The notes: a model not told the origin generated them from the letters alone. Counted from the stretch's first letter, positions 50,483 to 61,330 are shown. The stretch is 64,000 bases of DNA from Achatina immaculata (GCA_009760885.1 CM019721.1:18765381-18829380); one strand, 5' to 3'. Numbers and translations: made by a program.

Positions 50483-52684
50483 CTTATATCTTATATATCT
50501 TATATCCTTCCCGTGCCGTTAAACGTCACATAGGGCTCGTAAAGTAGTTCGCCAATTTGTCCTGTCTTCGGCGAGTCTTTCAACCTCATCAAAGGATTTT
50601 ATGCCTGTTAACTTGGCCTCTCTTAATAATGTCCTCTGCAGATTTTCACGCGGTCTGCCCCTTTTTCTTCGGCCTTTTGTGTTCCACTTGATAGCTTGTT
50701 TTGGGATTCTCTGGTCATTTCTTCTCATCAAGTGACCAACATATGTCCATCTCCTTTTCCTGATCACCCATGAGACTGGTTGTTGTTCAGTCATCTGTCT
50801 TATCTCTGCATTGTTCTTGAATTCATTCCACTTGATGCCGAGTATTTTCCTTAGGCATTTGTTTTCAAAATAGTCTAATCTCTTTTCTATTTCTTTAGTT
50901 GTTTTCCAGCTTTCGCATGCATAAATGAGGGTGGATATTACATTTGAATTGAATAGTCTTAACTTGGTTTTTGTGCTTATAACTTTTGAATTCCATATGT
51001 TCTCAAGATTCTTGAAGATTGATGCTGCTTTTGCAATTCTGATCCTAACTTCCTTTCTAGTGTCATCATCCTGGTCTATGTAGCTGCCAAGGTATGCAAA
51101 TTGATTGACTTCTTCAATATCTGTCCCTTCTATGTGTATTTTTCCATTTTGATTGATGGGAATTTTCATTATTTTTGTTTTGTCCTTGTTAATTTCAAGT
51201 CCTATTCTGCTAGCCAGTGAAGATAGGCTATCTGTTTTTTCTTGCATGGAATTCACATTATTACTGATAAGAGTTATGTCATCAGCAAAATCAAGATCTT
51301 CTAGTTGGGTCCCATGTACCCAGTCAATACCTGTGTTACCTGTGCAGCATTTTTTCATTATGAAGTCTATTGTAATCCCAAAAAGTAAAGGAGTCAGTAT
51401 ACATCCTTGTTTCACACCTGTTTCAATCTGGAACCATTCACTCATCCCTTCTTCTGTCTTGACTGCACAACCATATCCATTGTATAAGTCCTTAATGATG
51501 TTGACAATTTTAGATGGTATTCCATATAGACATAAAATTCTCCATAATGAATCTCTGTGTATGCTATCAAATGCCTTTTTAAAATCTATGAAGTTCAGTA
51601 TTAAAGGTTTCTGCTTTTCAATATGTTCTTCAAGTATTATTCTGAGAGTAAAGATCTGGTCTAGACAGCTTCTCCCTTTTCGAAATCCTGCTTGTTCTTC
51701 TCTCATTGCAGTATCCACTATATATTTGAGTCTATTCAAAATGACCTTGCAAAATACTTTTGACACAACTGATATTAAGGTTACTCCTCTCCAGTTGTTA
51801 CAGTCACTAAGGTTGCCCTTTTTTGGTATTTTAACAATGATTCCTTTCTTCCAATTAGAAGGGACCTTTTCTTCTTTCCAAATCTTGTTAAACATTCTCT
51901 GTAGTTGTCTCATGTTGTCACTATTGATAGCTTTTAGCATCTCGGCTGTTATTTCATCTTCACTTGCAGCTTTGTTGTTAGCCATTAAATTCACTGCTGT
52001 TTCAATTTCATGCAATTTAATTTCATCTAGGTTGACATTTAGTTGTGGGGCTGGTAAGTCAGTTTCAAGGTTTAACAATTCTTTTGGGTGTGGTCGATTG
52101 AGTATTTCTTGGAAGTGTTCAGCCCATCTTTGCTTTTGGTCTTTATTTGATGTTAATAGTGTTCCAGTTTTGCTAAGGATTGGTCTTTCTTTAGATGTAA
52201 TAGTACCTGTTAGCCTCTTTTGTACGTTATATAAAGTTTTGCTGTCTCCTGTTTTTGCTGCTTTTTCTGCCTCTTTCGCCATATTGTCTATGTATTCTCT
52301 TTTATCCCTTCTAGCTGAACTTTTTACTTTCTTGTCTATGTCTTTGTATTTTGCTTTTGCCAAATCTCTTTCATGATCTGCTTTTGCATTCAACATGTCT
52401 AATTTGACTGCTCGTCTTTCATGTATATACTTCCATGTTTTATCTGATATCCATGCTTTTCTATTTGGTTTTTCCAATCCAGCGCTTACTTTTGCTGCTG
52501 TGATTATGGCTGTGCTGTAAGAATTCCATAACTCATCTATACCTATCTCCTCAACTTCACTGGGTGTTTTGGAATGATTGGCAAGTTCCTGATTAAAATT
52601 AATGTTAGTATTTTCTTCTTGTAGGCTGTGGCTGTTTATCTTTCTGTGTACTGATTTCTTGTGTTGACTTTTCAATTTTAGTTT
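50483..52684 (-). mobile_element. Young family A non-LTR retrotransposon, 2.2 kb
   Basis: Inserted antisense into an older family A copy. TATTCAAAAGTT at 50471-50482 recurs at 52685-52696 as a target-site duplication. The 3' end carries the family terminus (plus-strand CCTTCCCGTGCCGTTAAACG) followed by a short ATAAG-type tail of 20-30 bp at 50483-50505. The 5' end is truncated, since there is no endonuclease domain. Confidence 0.93.
50519..52675 (-). CDS. Non-LTR retrotransposon reverse transcriptase, 5'-truncated
   Basis: An uninterrupted 718-codon frame. Residues 1-180 are a Lys- and Glu-rich linker (AWISDKTWKYIHERRA, ETKSLYNVQKR-like). The reverse transcriptase fills about 210-500: PSNWKKGIIVKIPKKG, CNNWRGVTLISVVSKVF, EEQAGFRKGRSCLDQIF, LNFIDFKKAFDSIHRDSLW, GVKQGCILTPLLFGI and the catalytic box LDFADDITLIS. 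The thumb and C-terminal parts follow: [39 protein letters not shown] and KRGRPRENLQ. The apurinic endonuclease expected upstream is absent, so the element probably inserted already truncated. The visible part seems undamaged. Clade not resolved. Confidence 0.92.
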   Translation of the reverse strand: MKSQHKKSVHRKINSHSLQEENTNINFNQELANHSKTPSEVEEIGIDELWNSYSTAIITAAKVSAGLEKPNRKAWISDKTWKYIHERRAVKLDMLNAKADHERDLAKAKYKDIDKKVKSSARRDKREYIDNMAKEAEKAAKTGDSKTLYNVQKRLTGTITSKERPILSKTGTLLTSNKDQKQRWAEHFQEILNRPHPKELLNLETDLPAPQLNVNLDEIKLHEIETAVNLMANNKAASEDEITAEMLKAINSDNMRQLQRMFNKIWKEEKVPSNWKKGIIVKIPKKGNLSDCNNWRGVTLISVVSKVFCKVILNRLKYIVDTAMREEQAGFRKGRSCLDQIFTLRIILEEHIEKQKPLILNFIDFKKAFDSIHRDSLWRILCLYGIPSKIVNIIKDLYNGYGCAVKTEEGMSEWFQIETGVKQGCILTPLLFGITIDFIMKKCCTGNTGIDWVHGTQLEDLDFADDITLISNNVNSMQEKTDSLSSLASRIGLEINKDKTKIMKIPINQNGKIHIEGTDIEEVNQFAYLGSYIDQDDDTRKEVRIRIAKAASIFKNLENIWNSKVISTKTKLRLFNSNVISTLIYACESWKTTKEIEKRLDYFENKCLRKILGIKWNEFKNNAEIRQMTEQQPVSWVIRKRRWTYVGHLMRRNDQRIPKQAIKWNTKGRRKRGRPRENLQRTLLREAKLTGIKSFDEVERLAEDRTNWRTTLRALCDV

Positions 52685-52854
52685 TATTCAAAAGTTACAA
52701 GCACAAAAGCCAAGCTAAGATTATTCAATTCAAATGTAATATCCACCCTCATTTATGCATGTGAAAGCTGGAAAACTAAAGACAAATTTGACTCTTTTGA
52801 AAACACATGCATAAAGAAATACTCGGTATAAAGTGGAACGAAGTAAAGAACATT
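52685..52854 (+). mobile_element. Family A host element, middle part
   Basis: Continues the host after the nested insertion: TATTCAAAAGTTACAAGCAC to GTGGAACGAAGTAAAGAAC. It is cut again by a family E fragment. Confidence 0.85.
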
Positions 52855-52993
52855 CATTCATTCATTTGCATGTCCCTTGCGGAACTTTGCCTCCCAAACA
52901 GCACTCCGGTAGGCCTCTCGGTTGTGAGCAAGATGCCCTGCTGCTGATGCATCCATTTGCAGATCCTCAACGATGTCTTGCAGCCATCTTCGC
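52855..52993 (-). mobile_element. Non-LTR 3' end, family E, nested
   Basis: ATTCATTCATTCATTTGCAT (tail), TCCCTTGCGGAACTTTGCC and GATGTCTTGCAGCCATCTTC. It splits the host coding sequence between KN and AEIRQ. Confidence 0.8.
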
Positions 52994-53305
52994 AACGCAG
53001 AGATAAGGCAGATGAGGAAACAACCTGTCTCATAGGTGTTCAGAAAAAGATGGACATATGTCGGTCACGTGATGAGAAGAAACAATCAGAGAATCTCAAA
53101 ACAAGCTATCAAGTAGAGCACAACAGGCCGAAGAAACAGAGGTTGACCACGTGGTACTCTAAAGAGGACATTGTTAAGAGAGGCCAAATTAGTAGGCATA
53201 AAATCCCTTGATGAGGCTGAAAACCCCCAGAAAACAGGAAAAAGTTAGCTAACTACCCATGCCAGCCCTATGTGACGTTTGACAGCACGGGAAGAATATA
53301 AGATG
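52994..53305 (+). mobile_element. Family A host element, 3' part
   Basis: AACGCAGAGATAAGGCAGA (NAEIRQ..), AAAGATGGACATATGTCGG, GTTGACCACGTGG and the terminus GACGTTTGACAGCACGGGAAG with an AATATAAGATG tail. Confidence 0.85.
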
Positions 53306-53354
53306 TAAGAAATATTATACTGCGAATGTCGAGAGGAAAGTGAAGCACGACGTA

Positions 53355-53555
53355 GATCAAAGAGAGGATGATTGTAAGGCAAAAGAGAGGATGATTGTAA
53401 GGCAAAAGAGAGGATGATTGTAAAGCAAAAGAGAGGATGATTGTAAGGCAAAAGAGAGGATGATTGTAAGGCAAAAGAGAGGATGATTGTAAGGCAAAAG
53501 AGAGGATGACTGTAAGTCAAAAGAGAGGATGATTGTAAGGCAAAAGAGACAGATT
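53355..53555 (+). repeat. 23-bp minisatellite, about 8-9 copies
   Basis: GATGATTGTAAGGCAAAAGA plus GAG, nearly perfect, with single-base variants (GGCAA to AGCAA, GTCAA). Confidence 0.95.
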
Positions 53556-53756
53556 TTTTCACCGTCTTCCAGGAAAGACCTTACCTTGTCACTCATGACT
53601 CTGTGCAGAAGCGCTGCTAGAAAAGGAAACAACGGTTCTCCTTCTGTTGTAGTTCACATGACACATAGCATCTGTTGAATCAGCAACCATCATAGAAGCT
53701 GCCCAGCAACGTCCACAAATAGCTTAAATCTAATATGTCCAGAAGCTGCCTACATC

Positions 53757-53885
53757 TATATGTCCACAAGCTGCCCACATCTATATGTCCACAAGCTGCC
53801 TACATCTATATGTCCACATGCTGCCTACATCTATATGTCCATAATCTGCCTACATCTATATGTCCACAAGATGCCTGGACCTATT
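53757..53885 (+). repeat. 25-bp minisatellite, about 5 copies
   Basis: TATGTCCACAAGCTGCCTAC plus ATCTA, spaced 25 bp. Confidence 0.9.
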
Positions 53886-54084
53886 TCTCAACAAATTGAC
53901 TACAACTATAAGTCTTCTAAGACGAAAGTACAGTGTGATATTTCCATAATTCTCATCAGATGTTTCACTCCCTTCACATGGATTGGTTGTTTTCCCCATT
54001 GTCACAGTACGCGTAGTTAACAAACAAGAATTGAAACAATAGAATAGAGAGTGATTATATCAGCAGCAATCAGCTTTACACGTT

Positions 54085-54345
54085 AGGGTTGCTGAGGGAG
54101 GGAGAGAGAGTGGGAGAGGAAGAAAGAAAGAGAGATGGGGAGAGAGAGGAGAGAGAGAGAAAGAAGAGGGGGAGAGAATAAATATCGAATGTAGAAGAAT
54201 GTAAGTATGAAGAAGAAAGCAAGCAGACAGCAATGGCAGATACTTATGTGTGAAAACTCGAGTTGCAGTGGTAAACAATGATTGAGGGAGAGAGAAAGAG
54301 ACAGACAGAGAGACAAACAGACAGACAGAGACACTGAGGTATGGC
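54085..54345 (+). repeat. GA-rich low-complexity tract
   Basis: Imperfect GAGAGA, GGGAGA and ACAGACAGAG runs. No coding meaning. Confidence 0.8.
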
Positions 54346-54930
54346 AAACAAAAGAGTTAGATGCAAGGTGAAGAAACTCAAGACATTACTAAGTACATCT
54401 CAGACATGTAACTATTACAAACAACAGCTGAAACATGTAATCATCACAAACAACAACTGATAGGGGTGAGATGGGGGGGGGGAAAGGATGACAAACATCA
54501 ACAAAAAAACTATGACAAATATAATAAAACAGACAGGTAGTAGTGATATGTAGTTGAAACAAGTAGCTGTGACAAAACATTTGAGGCAGGTAGCTTTGAT
54601 AAACAACTGAGACAGGTAGTTTTGATAACCATTTGAGACAAACAGTTTCTGACAAACAACTAAGACAGGTAATTGTTCTTAAAACATGTGAAACAAATAG
54701 CTTTGATAACGAAAAGTCAAACCGAGCAGTTGTCTTTCCCTGCTGCTAGGAAGCGTGCCTTTCTAATTAATCATCCAGTAAATTTTTTTTTTTTTTTGGT
54801 AACTATCTTCCTACTTACCAGGAAGGAAAGGTCGTGCCATTAATTATCTTTTGACACTTGTACTGGAGTGTTAAGTTCGTGGTCATCGATAAAACCAAGT
54901 AAATTAAATATCAGACGGGAGTGTGGTCAC
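54346..54930. other. Unassigned, decayed tandem repeat in part
   Basis: 54400-54720 repeats irregular words such as AAACAACTGA and GACAGGTAG, suggesting an old array. Nothing else seen. Confidence 0.4.
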
Positions 54931-54934
54931 TGTA

Positions 54935-55255
54935 GTGGAAAGGAAGACTACGTTTACTGAATGTGATAAAATATAGAGGAAAGGAAGACTATGTCTACTG
55001 AATGTGATAAAATATAGAGGAAAGGAAGACTACGTCTACTGAATGTGATAAAATATAGCGGAAAGGAAGACTACGTTTACTGAATGTGATAAAATATAGA
55101 GAAAATGAAGACTACGTTTACTGAATGTGATAAAATATAGAGAAAAGGAAGACTAAGTTTAGTGAATGTGATAAAATATAGAGAAAAGGAAGACTACGTC
55201 TACTGAATGTGATAAAATATAGAGAAAAGGAAGGCTAAGTTTAGTGAACATAACA
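54935..55255 (+). repeat. 41-42-bp minisatellite, about 8 copies
   Basis: AGGAAAGGAAGACTACGTCT plus ACTGAATGTGATAAAATATAG, with sequence and length variants at the borders. Confidence 0.93.
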
Positions 55256-55324
55256 AAATCTAGAGGAAAGAACGGATGAATGTGATAAAATCTGGAAGAA
55301 GAAAAAAAAATACTACAATTTATA

Positions 55325-55820
55325 CACTCTAAAATCTAATCTCTTTTATGAAAATCAGGATATTTAAGAGTAATGTTCTAAGTGTACTACTCTATGGAAG
55401 TGAATGCTGGAAAATCACCAAAACCATAGAAAACAAGTTGAATTCTTTCCAGACTAAATGTTTACGTAGAATTAAAAAAATATTTTGGCCAAACACCATA
55501 AGAAATAACATCTTATTGGCAGAAATGCAGATGAAACCACTGACAACAATTATTGAGGAAAGACGCTGGCGATGGTTGGGACATGTGCTCCGAATGACTG
55601 ACAACTCACTACCAAAAATAGCACTAAGATGGACACCACAGGGGAGCAGAAGTAAGGGTAGACCAAAAGAGACATGGAGAAGAACAACAGAAAGGATGTT
55701 GAGCAATAGAGGGCTCACCTGGGCAAGAGCAGAAAAAAAGGCGAAAGACAGGCATTTGTGGAAAACCCTTGCGGAAGCCCCATGTGCCCTGGGCACTTAA
55801 GGTTCAGAGAGAGAGAGAAA
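55325..55820 (+). mobile_element. Non-LTR 3' end, family C, 150-codon open frame
   Basis: The frame 55348-55800 encodes RIFKSNVLSVLLYGSECWKI, RRIKKIFWPNTIRNNILLA, RRWRWLGHVLRMTDNS, RSKGRPKETWRRTTERML and ends in EAPCALGT, TAA, then an AGAGAGAGAG tail. 5'-truncated but otherwise intact. Confidence 0.88.
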
Positions 55821-55989
55821 ATCTAATCATTGCGTATCACACAATCTAAAACTAAAAGTAAATATCATGAAATTTAAAATTAACGATTGAATGTTGAATT
55901 CCAAACATACTCAAGAAAAAAAACCCTATCTGCCACACCATGGAGACAAAAAAGAAATCTCGTGGGAAATGCAATGTACTATCTGTAAT

Positions 55990-56225
55990 ATAAACTTTCG
56001 ATTGATTATGTTAATATAAACTTATGATATTGTTGGTAATATAAACTTCAGATTGATGTTAATATAAACTTCTGATAGTGTTGGTAATATAAACTTCTGA
56101 TTGATGTTAATATAAACTTTTGATATTAATAGTAATATAAACTTCTGCTACTGATGATAATATAAAATTCTGATATTGATGGTGATATAAACTTCTGCTA
56201 CTGATAATAAAATTCTGCTATTGAT
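55990..56225 (+). repeat. Tandem repeat of AATATAAACTTCTGAT units
   Basis: Units of roughly 20-25 bp (TTAATATAAACTTCTGATA, TTGGTAATATAAACTTC) with irregular spacing; about 10 copies. Confidence 0.8.
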
Positions 56226-56279
56226 TTTACTTTAACTAAGTAAATCTGGTGCCAAGTGTTGAAAATATAAATCGCAGAA

Positions 56280-56645
56280 AACAATGCTGCCCACCAAAAT
56301 GATAGCAGAAAATAGGGCTGAAGTTCAAAATGACAACAGAAAACATAGGTGCTCACCAAAATGACAGCAAAATCCATGGCTGTCCATCAAAATGACAGCA
56401 GAAAACAATGCTGTCCACCAAAATGACAGCAAAAATCATGGCTGTCCACCAAAATGACAGTATGAAACAATGATGCCCACCAAATGACAGTAGAAACCAT
56501 GCTATCCACCAAAATAACAGCAGAAAACAATGCTGTCCACAAAAATGACAGCAAAAAACATGGCTGTTCATCAAAATGACAACAGAAACCATGGCTGTCC
56601 ACCAAAATGACAGCAGAAAACATGGCTGTCCACCAAAATGACAGC
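56280..56645 (+). repeat. 31-bp minisatellite, about 12 copies
   Basis: AAAATGACAGCAGAAAACAT plus GGCTGTCCACC, with many point variants. Related units alternate CAATG and CATGG. Confidence 0.93.
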
Positions 56646-56649
56646 TGTA

Positions 56650-57415
56650 TAGGTTTAAAATTTATAGTGATTGTTCTGGGTCATATTTTTTTTCTTGAAA
56701 CGTTAACATCTTTTTCCCTATTTACATCTGGAACAAAGTGCATTGTGTGCACCTTAATCTTGTGCTTTGTGTGCTCCTTCACCTTGTATGTTGTGTGCAC
56801 CTTCTTCTGTGCCTTGTCTGTAAAGATATTTGAACTAATATACCTAGGGATGGGAAGAAAATTGCTTCACATGTTACATCCTGAAGAGCTTCAAAACTGT
56901 TATCACTGTAACATTAGTACACTTGTTACCTCCACGGCTGTTACTATGTCTTCAACAGCTACTGCTTCTGTGAATGCCCACATTCTGTTCACAGACTTGC
57001 TACACTGATTGATATGATTGATTATGATTTTTTCCCCACCTCGCTTTAAAACAAAACAAAACAAACATACAAACAAACACCTTAGTTGACATATCACGAA
57101 CAAGGTAAGACAAAAGGTTACTTACAACTGTACTTTTGACCTTGTACTTTATCAGTATAACTTTTACCCCAGCGCTTGTGGTTGATGCTGGAGTGTTTTC
57201 TGGACTTTTATATTAGTAAGAATCACTCATAGCTCTTTTCATAATGGTCTTTGTTTATTTTTCCTAATCGTTCGTAGCGTCTTTTTAAAAAAAAAACTTC
57301 TTTCCATCAATTAATTGTTTCATAGTGCAGACAGACTACTACCGTTCTAGCTAGCACTAATGATGTGAAGCTGGGGGTTATTTTTGGGAACATTGTACCC
57401 GCTGGACGCCCAGAG
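56650..57415. other. Unassigned sequence
   Basis: No exon or repeat copy recognised. Open frames here have no recognisable domain. Confidence 0.35.
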
Positions 57416-57419
57416 AGAT

Positions 57420-57850
57420 GACGGAAGAAATTAGCTGTGGAATAATTTTAGAGAATGGGTCAGAAGAAGGTTCTAAAATGCTACACTGGGCTAATCCTAC
57501 TGTATGAAAATGAGTCATAGACAATCGATAGATCGATGAAAAGATCATCAGAGGCAACAGAGATGTGGTTTGTTAGAAGAGTGTTAAGAACACTGTGGAT
57601 AGCTAAGATGATGACAAACAGGGAATGCCTAACAAAAACAAACAAACAAAAAAAGCAAATGTAGAAAGAAATCTAATTAAATAAGAAAACGACAGCCATC
57701 ATTCATTGGACATCGTACAAGTAGAAGAGAAGGGCTTGAAAGCATCATAACAACAGGAGAGATAAATGGGAAGAGAGGCATGGGAAGACCATTAGAAAAT
57801 TTGGCGCGTAAACAAACAAACTACCAAAGGTTGACTTCAGATATGCATTG
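57420..57850 (+). mobile_element. Degenerate non-LTR 3' end, family B-like
   Basis: Broken frames contain RQPSFIGHRTSRREGLESII, TTGEINGKRGMGRPLENL and an earlier EMWFVRRVLRTLWIAKM-like stretch. Confidence 0.6.
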
Positions 57851-57935
57851 CTATGTCACTCATTTGCCTCTAATATCTGTCTAAGTACAAATATGTGGTC
57901 TATGCATGATTTCCTTTGTTTCGTTAATGAAGCAA
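57850..57935 (-). mobile_element. Reverse transcriptase core fragment, antisense
   Basis: The minus strand reads TKQRKSCIDHIFVLRQILEA, matching the GFRKGRSCIDQI..LRIILE block of the reverse transcriptase fingers. Confidence 0.5.
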
Positions 57936-57954
57936 AATGTGAACAACAGAAATG

Positions 57955-58592
57955 TAGAACAACATGTGAACAACAGAGTAGATAGCAAGTTAGTGGAGGA
58001 GGTAAAAAAAATTTGTATATCTTGGCAACAGAGTAGTAGAAAATGGAGACAGCACAGAGGACATCAACAGCAGACTTACTAGAGCAAACCAGGCTTTTGC
58101 AATGCTGCAGACTATATGGAAATTTAAAAAAAAAACTAAGCATGAAGACGAAAATCAGGATATTTAAGAGTAATGTTCTAAGTAAACTACTCTGTGGAAG
58201 TGAATGCTGGAAAATCACCAAAACCATAGAAAACAGACTAAATGTTTACGAAGAATTAGAAAAAATATTTTGGCCAAACGCCGTAAGAAACAATATCTTG
58301 TTGGCAGAAATGCAGATGAACCCACTGACAGCAATTATTGAGGAAAGACGCTGGCGATGGTTGGGACATGTGCTCCGAATAACTGACAACTCACTACCAA
58401 AAACAGCACTAAGATGGACACCACAGGGGAACAGAAGTAAGGGTAGACCAAATGAGACATGGAGAAGAACAACAGAAATGATGTTGAGCAATAGAGGGCT
58501 CACCTGAGCAAGAGCGGAAAAAAAGGCAAAGGACAGGCATTTATGGAAAACCCTTGCGGAAGCCCCATGTGCCCTGGGCACTTAAGGTTCAA

Positions 58593-58632
<40 letters not shown>
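57955..58632 (+). mobile_element. Non-LTR 3' end, family C, second copy
   Basis: Extends further 5' than the copy at 55325 (VEEVKKICI and VVENGDSTEDINSRL-like, in shifted frames). It then matches it closely (RIFKSNVLSKLLCGSECWKI, RRWRWLGHVLRITDNS, NRSKGRPNETWRRTTEMM). A stop after RGLT precedes the family end EAPCALGT. The AG tail at 58591-58631 has grown to about 20 units. Confidence 0.85.
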
Positions 58633-58636
<4 letters not shown>

Positions 58637-58639
58637 ATA

Positions 58640-59215
58640 AAAAGTCACCAGTCGATAACAAAATTTCAAGGATCAAGATTTACCGAGAATCATGATCGCC
58701 AAAGCCTACAAACACGCCACATGATGATGATGATGACGACGAAAGATTTGTCTGTCTAAGCTTTCAAGTAATTTGTGATCCAAAGAGTTGTTGGTGTCGG
58801 AAACCCAGCTTCCCTTAATGTGGACATATAACACATACTGCGTTTTACCAGAGTACGGCGTGGAAGATATTCCCTTGCTCGAACCTGTCAAATGTTTTCA
58901 CAGAACGCTCAGTTGGGACCTGGGAACTTGTCAACTGCTTTTCTAAACATTTTCATTCAAAGTTGACCTCGTCGTATGATGTGTTTCTGCGAAGCAAAAC
59001 TTTTTCTGCATTTAATAAAGAAAATGTTTGATCCTAGTCACTGGTGAAGGCAGTCTTACGACCATTCCTTTGTTTTTAAAACTTTGTTTAATAAGAGTGT
59101 TAATATTTTAACATGGTTTAAAAAACGTTTGTCAAAATGCATAAAGTGAGTTCGATGTTGCAAGTTGTGTTGTGATAGTATTAATCTTGATAACAAGCAA
59201 GATGCAAGTAATATT
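58640..59215. other. Unassigned sequence
   Basis: A short ATG/ACG repeat (58722-58740) may be the tail of an eroded element. Nothing else recognised. Confidence 0.35.
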
Positions 59216-59224
59216 TTGTTAAAA

Positions 59225-59345
59225 CAAACAAACAAACTCTGTCAAGCGCATAGATCCTGTGTGGGCTAGTTTGTACCGTGTTCTGGTTGGGCGGTTAGAA
59301 CTGGATTGAAGCTTCAAGCTGGCCCGAGGTTTGAGTTCGTCTGAA
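59225..59345 (+). mobile_element. Possible tRNA-derived SINE fragment
   Basis: GGGCGGTTAGAACTGGATTG (A-box-like) and GAGGTTTGAGTTCGTC (B-box-like) lie about 35 bp apart. Single copy, low support. Confidence 0.3.
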
Positions 59346-59414
59346 CATGTCAGCATAGTTTAGATGGAGGGCAAAGCTTCGAGATATCAGTGATATATTC
59401 ATTTATACAAATAT

Positions 59415-59750
59415 CATCATCATCATCATGTGCCGTGCCAACGCGTTGGCTGTTATGCTTCTCCTGGTGATCTCCTCTCACACCATCCGTCAGACTGTCC
59501 AGTATCATTTCTCTTGGTCTTCCTATTGATCTTCTTCCTTCTGTTTTCCCTGTTGTTATAATATTTTCAATGTCCCCTCTTCTCATTGCATGTCCTATGA
59601 AAGTACATTGTCTCTCTCTTATTTTTTTTAATAAGATTTTTTGTCTCTCCAGCTCTTCTCATACATTCTTCATTAGTTATTTTTGCTGTCCAGTGAATTC
59701 TCAACATTCTTCTAATAAACCACATTTCTGCTACTTCCAGTGATTTTTAA
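59415..59750 (-). mobile_element. Non-LTR 3' end, family B, antisense
   Basis: ATG tail at 59415-59429. The minus strand reads RRSIGRPREMILDSLTDGV and MRRGDIENIITTG. A deletion of about 45 bp near 59465 removes the SPTELMACMKDR block. Confidence 0.82.
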
Positions 59751-60108
59751 ATACGTATACTTTTGCCCTTATATTCTTATATTATTTCTTTTATGCTTAT
59801 ACTTTTGCCCTTATATTCTTATATTATTTATTTTATACTTATACTTTTGCCCTTATATTCTTATATTATTTATTTTATGCTTATACTTTTGCCTTTATAT
59901 GATTATATTCTTTCTTTTATACTTATACTTTTGCCCTTATATTCTTTCTTTTATACTTATACTTTTGCCCTTATATTCTTATATTCTTTCTTTTATACTT
60001 ATACTTTTGCACTTTTAGTCTTATATTTGCCCTTATATTCTTTCTTTTATACATATACTTTTGCCCTTATATTCTTATATTGTTTCTTTTATATTTATAC
60101 TTTCGCCA
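59750..60108 (+). repeat. 38-40-bp AT-rich minisatellite
   Basis: CTTATACTTTTGCCCTTATA plus TTCTTATATTATTTATTTTA, about nine units with internal deletions. Confidence 0.93.
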
Positions 60109-60389
60109 CTCTGGAAAGGAACTGGCCATCCTACCTCATACGCTGAAGGCCCAGCATAATGAGGTCTCTAACGCTTCATCCCCTACGCCACTTGCTGTGG
60201 GAGTGTACCTACCAACCATTCCAGGAGATATTCTATCTATTTGCGTGCAGTAAGGGTGTGAAGTGTTAATGCCTTCACATTTCCAGGCCACTACAGCTCT
60301 TGAGCTAGGTATGCCAGCAGCTTGTTCTCAGTGACTTTTCTTTTCCTAGGGAAACCCCAGGTACCCCCCCCCCCCACCCCACCTTTTTT

Positions 60390-60512
60390 ATGCTGAGTTG
60401 ACCCCGATGCCGGCCGGTCTAAAAAGAAAGTTCTGCCAGAGTGTGAAATATAACCAGGCACCTTCTGATCGGCAGGCGAGTGCATTAACCACTACACCAC
60501 TGCAGCACTGAC
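60390..60512 (-). mobile_element. tRNA-derived SINE, antisense
   Basis: The minus strand reads GTGGTGTAGTGGTTAATGCA (A-box region), CTCGCCTGCCGATCAGAAGG and a decayed B box (GGTTATATTTC). It looks like a tRNA head followed by a short body. Confidence 0.55.
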
Positions 60513-60657
60513 GAAAATAATGATGGACGGATGACACATGTAGCTTGTATAAGGTGGGCGGGGTTATGAAAAAGGGGCGGAGATCTTGACAGGGGTTTTA
60601 ATGCGGGGTGTCATTTACGGTTTAAGTGTTAAGAAAATACTGCGTAATGAGGAAGTA

Positions 60658-60762
60658 ACGCATCCATCCATCCATCCATCCATCCATCCATCCATCCATC
60701 CATCCATCCATCCATCCATCCATCCATCCATCCATCCATCCATCCATCCATCCATCCATCTA
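60658..60762 (+). repeat. CATC tetranucleotide microsatellite, about 26 units
   Basis: A pure (CATC)n run, open in all frames on both strands. Confidence 0.97.
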
Positions 60763-60769
60763 TCAACAC

Positions 60770-61330
60770 ACAAACATATGATGCAGGTATAATTAAGAAG
60801 AATAGATATATGTTCAAAATACATGAACACACTAATAATAATAATTTCCGTTATAAACATAATTCTGTCGGCTATGAACTGTACTACAAGTCAAGTAGAG
60901 GCTCATTTTTAGACTGCTGTGCAAAACAAAGGGTCATGGTCTTAATGTCTGGATCAGATCATCATGTTTGACCATGGGAAAAAATTAGGTAACCCTCGTA
61001 GATTAAAAAAAAATTGTTCTGTCGTGTTATTGTAATCATCTGTTATTGTGTCGTTCTTGCGCATGTTTTGTTTGTTGTTGTTGTTCTTTCTGTCTATACC
61101 TTTACACATTTGTAACTGTTGTTGTTTTCCAAATCTTTGTTTTCTTTGTGACACAAACCCATACTGGGATACTATGCATAAACCAGCTCAACCCAGGAGT
61201 GGAAGTCACTAGTGGCGAGGATTCGTCCTCCTGGACAAAAGCTCCATCCTGGTAAACAACTAGGAAGGGTAGCGGCCAGACCACAAAATGCTGAAGTCGA
61301 AGACACTGGATCAGGGCAGTCTAGATAGGC
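60770..61330. other. Unassigned sequence
   Basis: 61190-61330 (CCTCCTGGACAAAAGCTCC, AGCGGCCAGACC) is GC-richer and runs into the tandem block to the right. Possibly the 5' region of a retroelement. Confidence 0.35.

Noticed and set aside
51153..52376. 407-codon plus-strand frame
   Set aside because: The antisense shadow of the reverse transcriptase frame at 50519-52675; no domain of its own.
60586..60860. Frames made of HPSI or DGWM repeats
   Set aside because: Translation of the CATC microsatellite.
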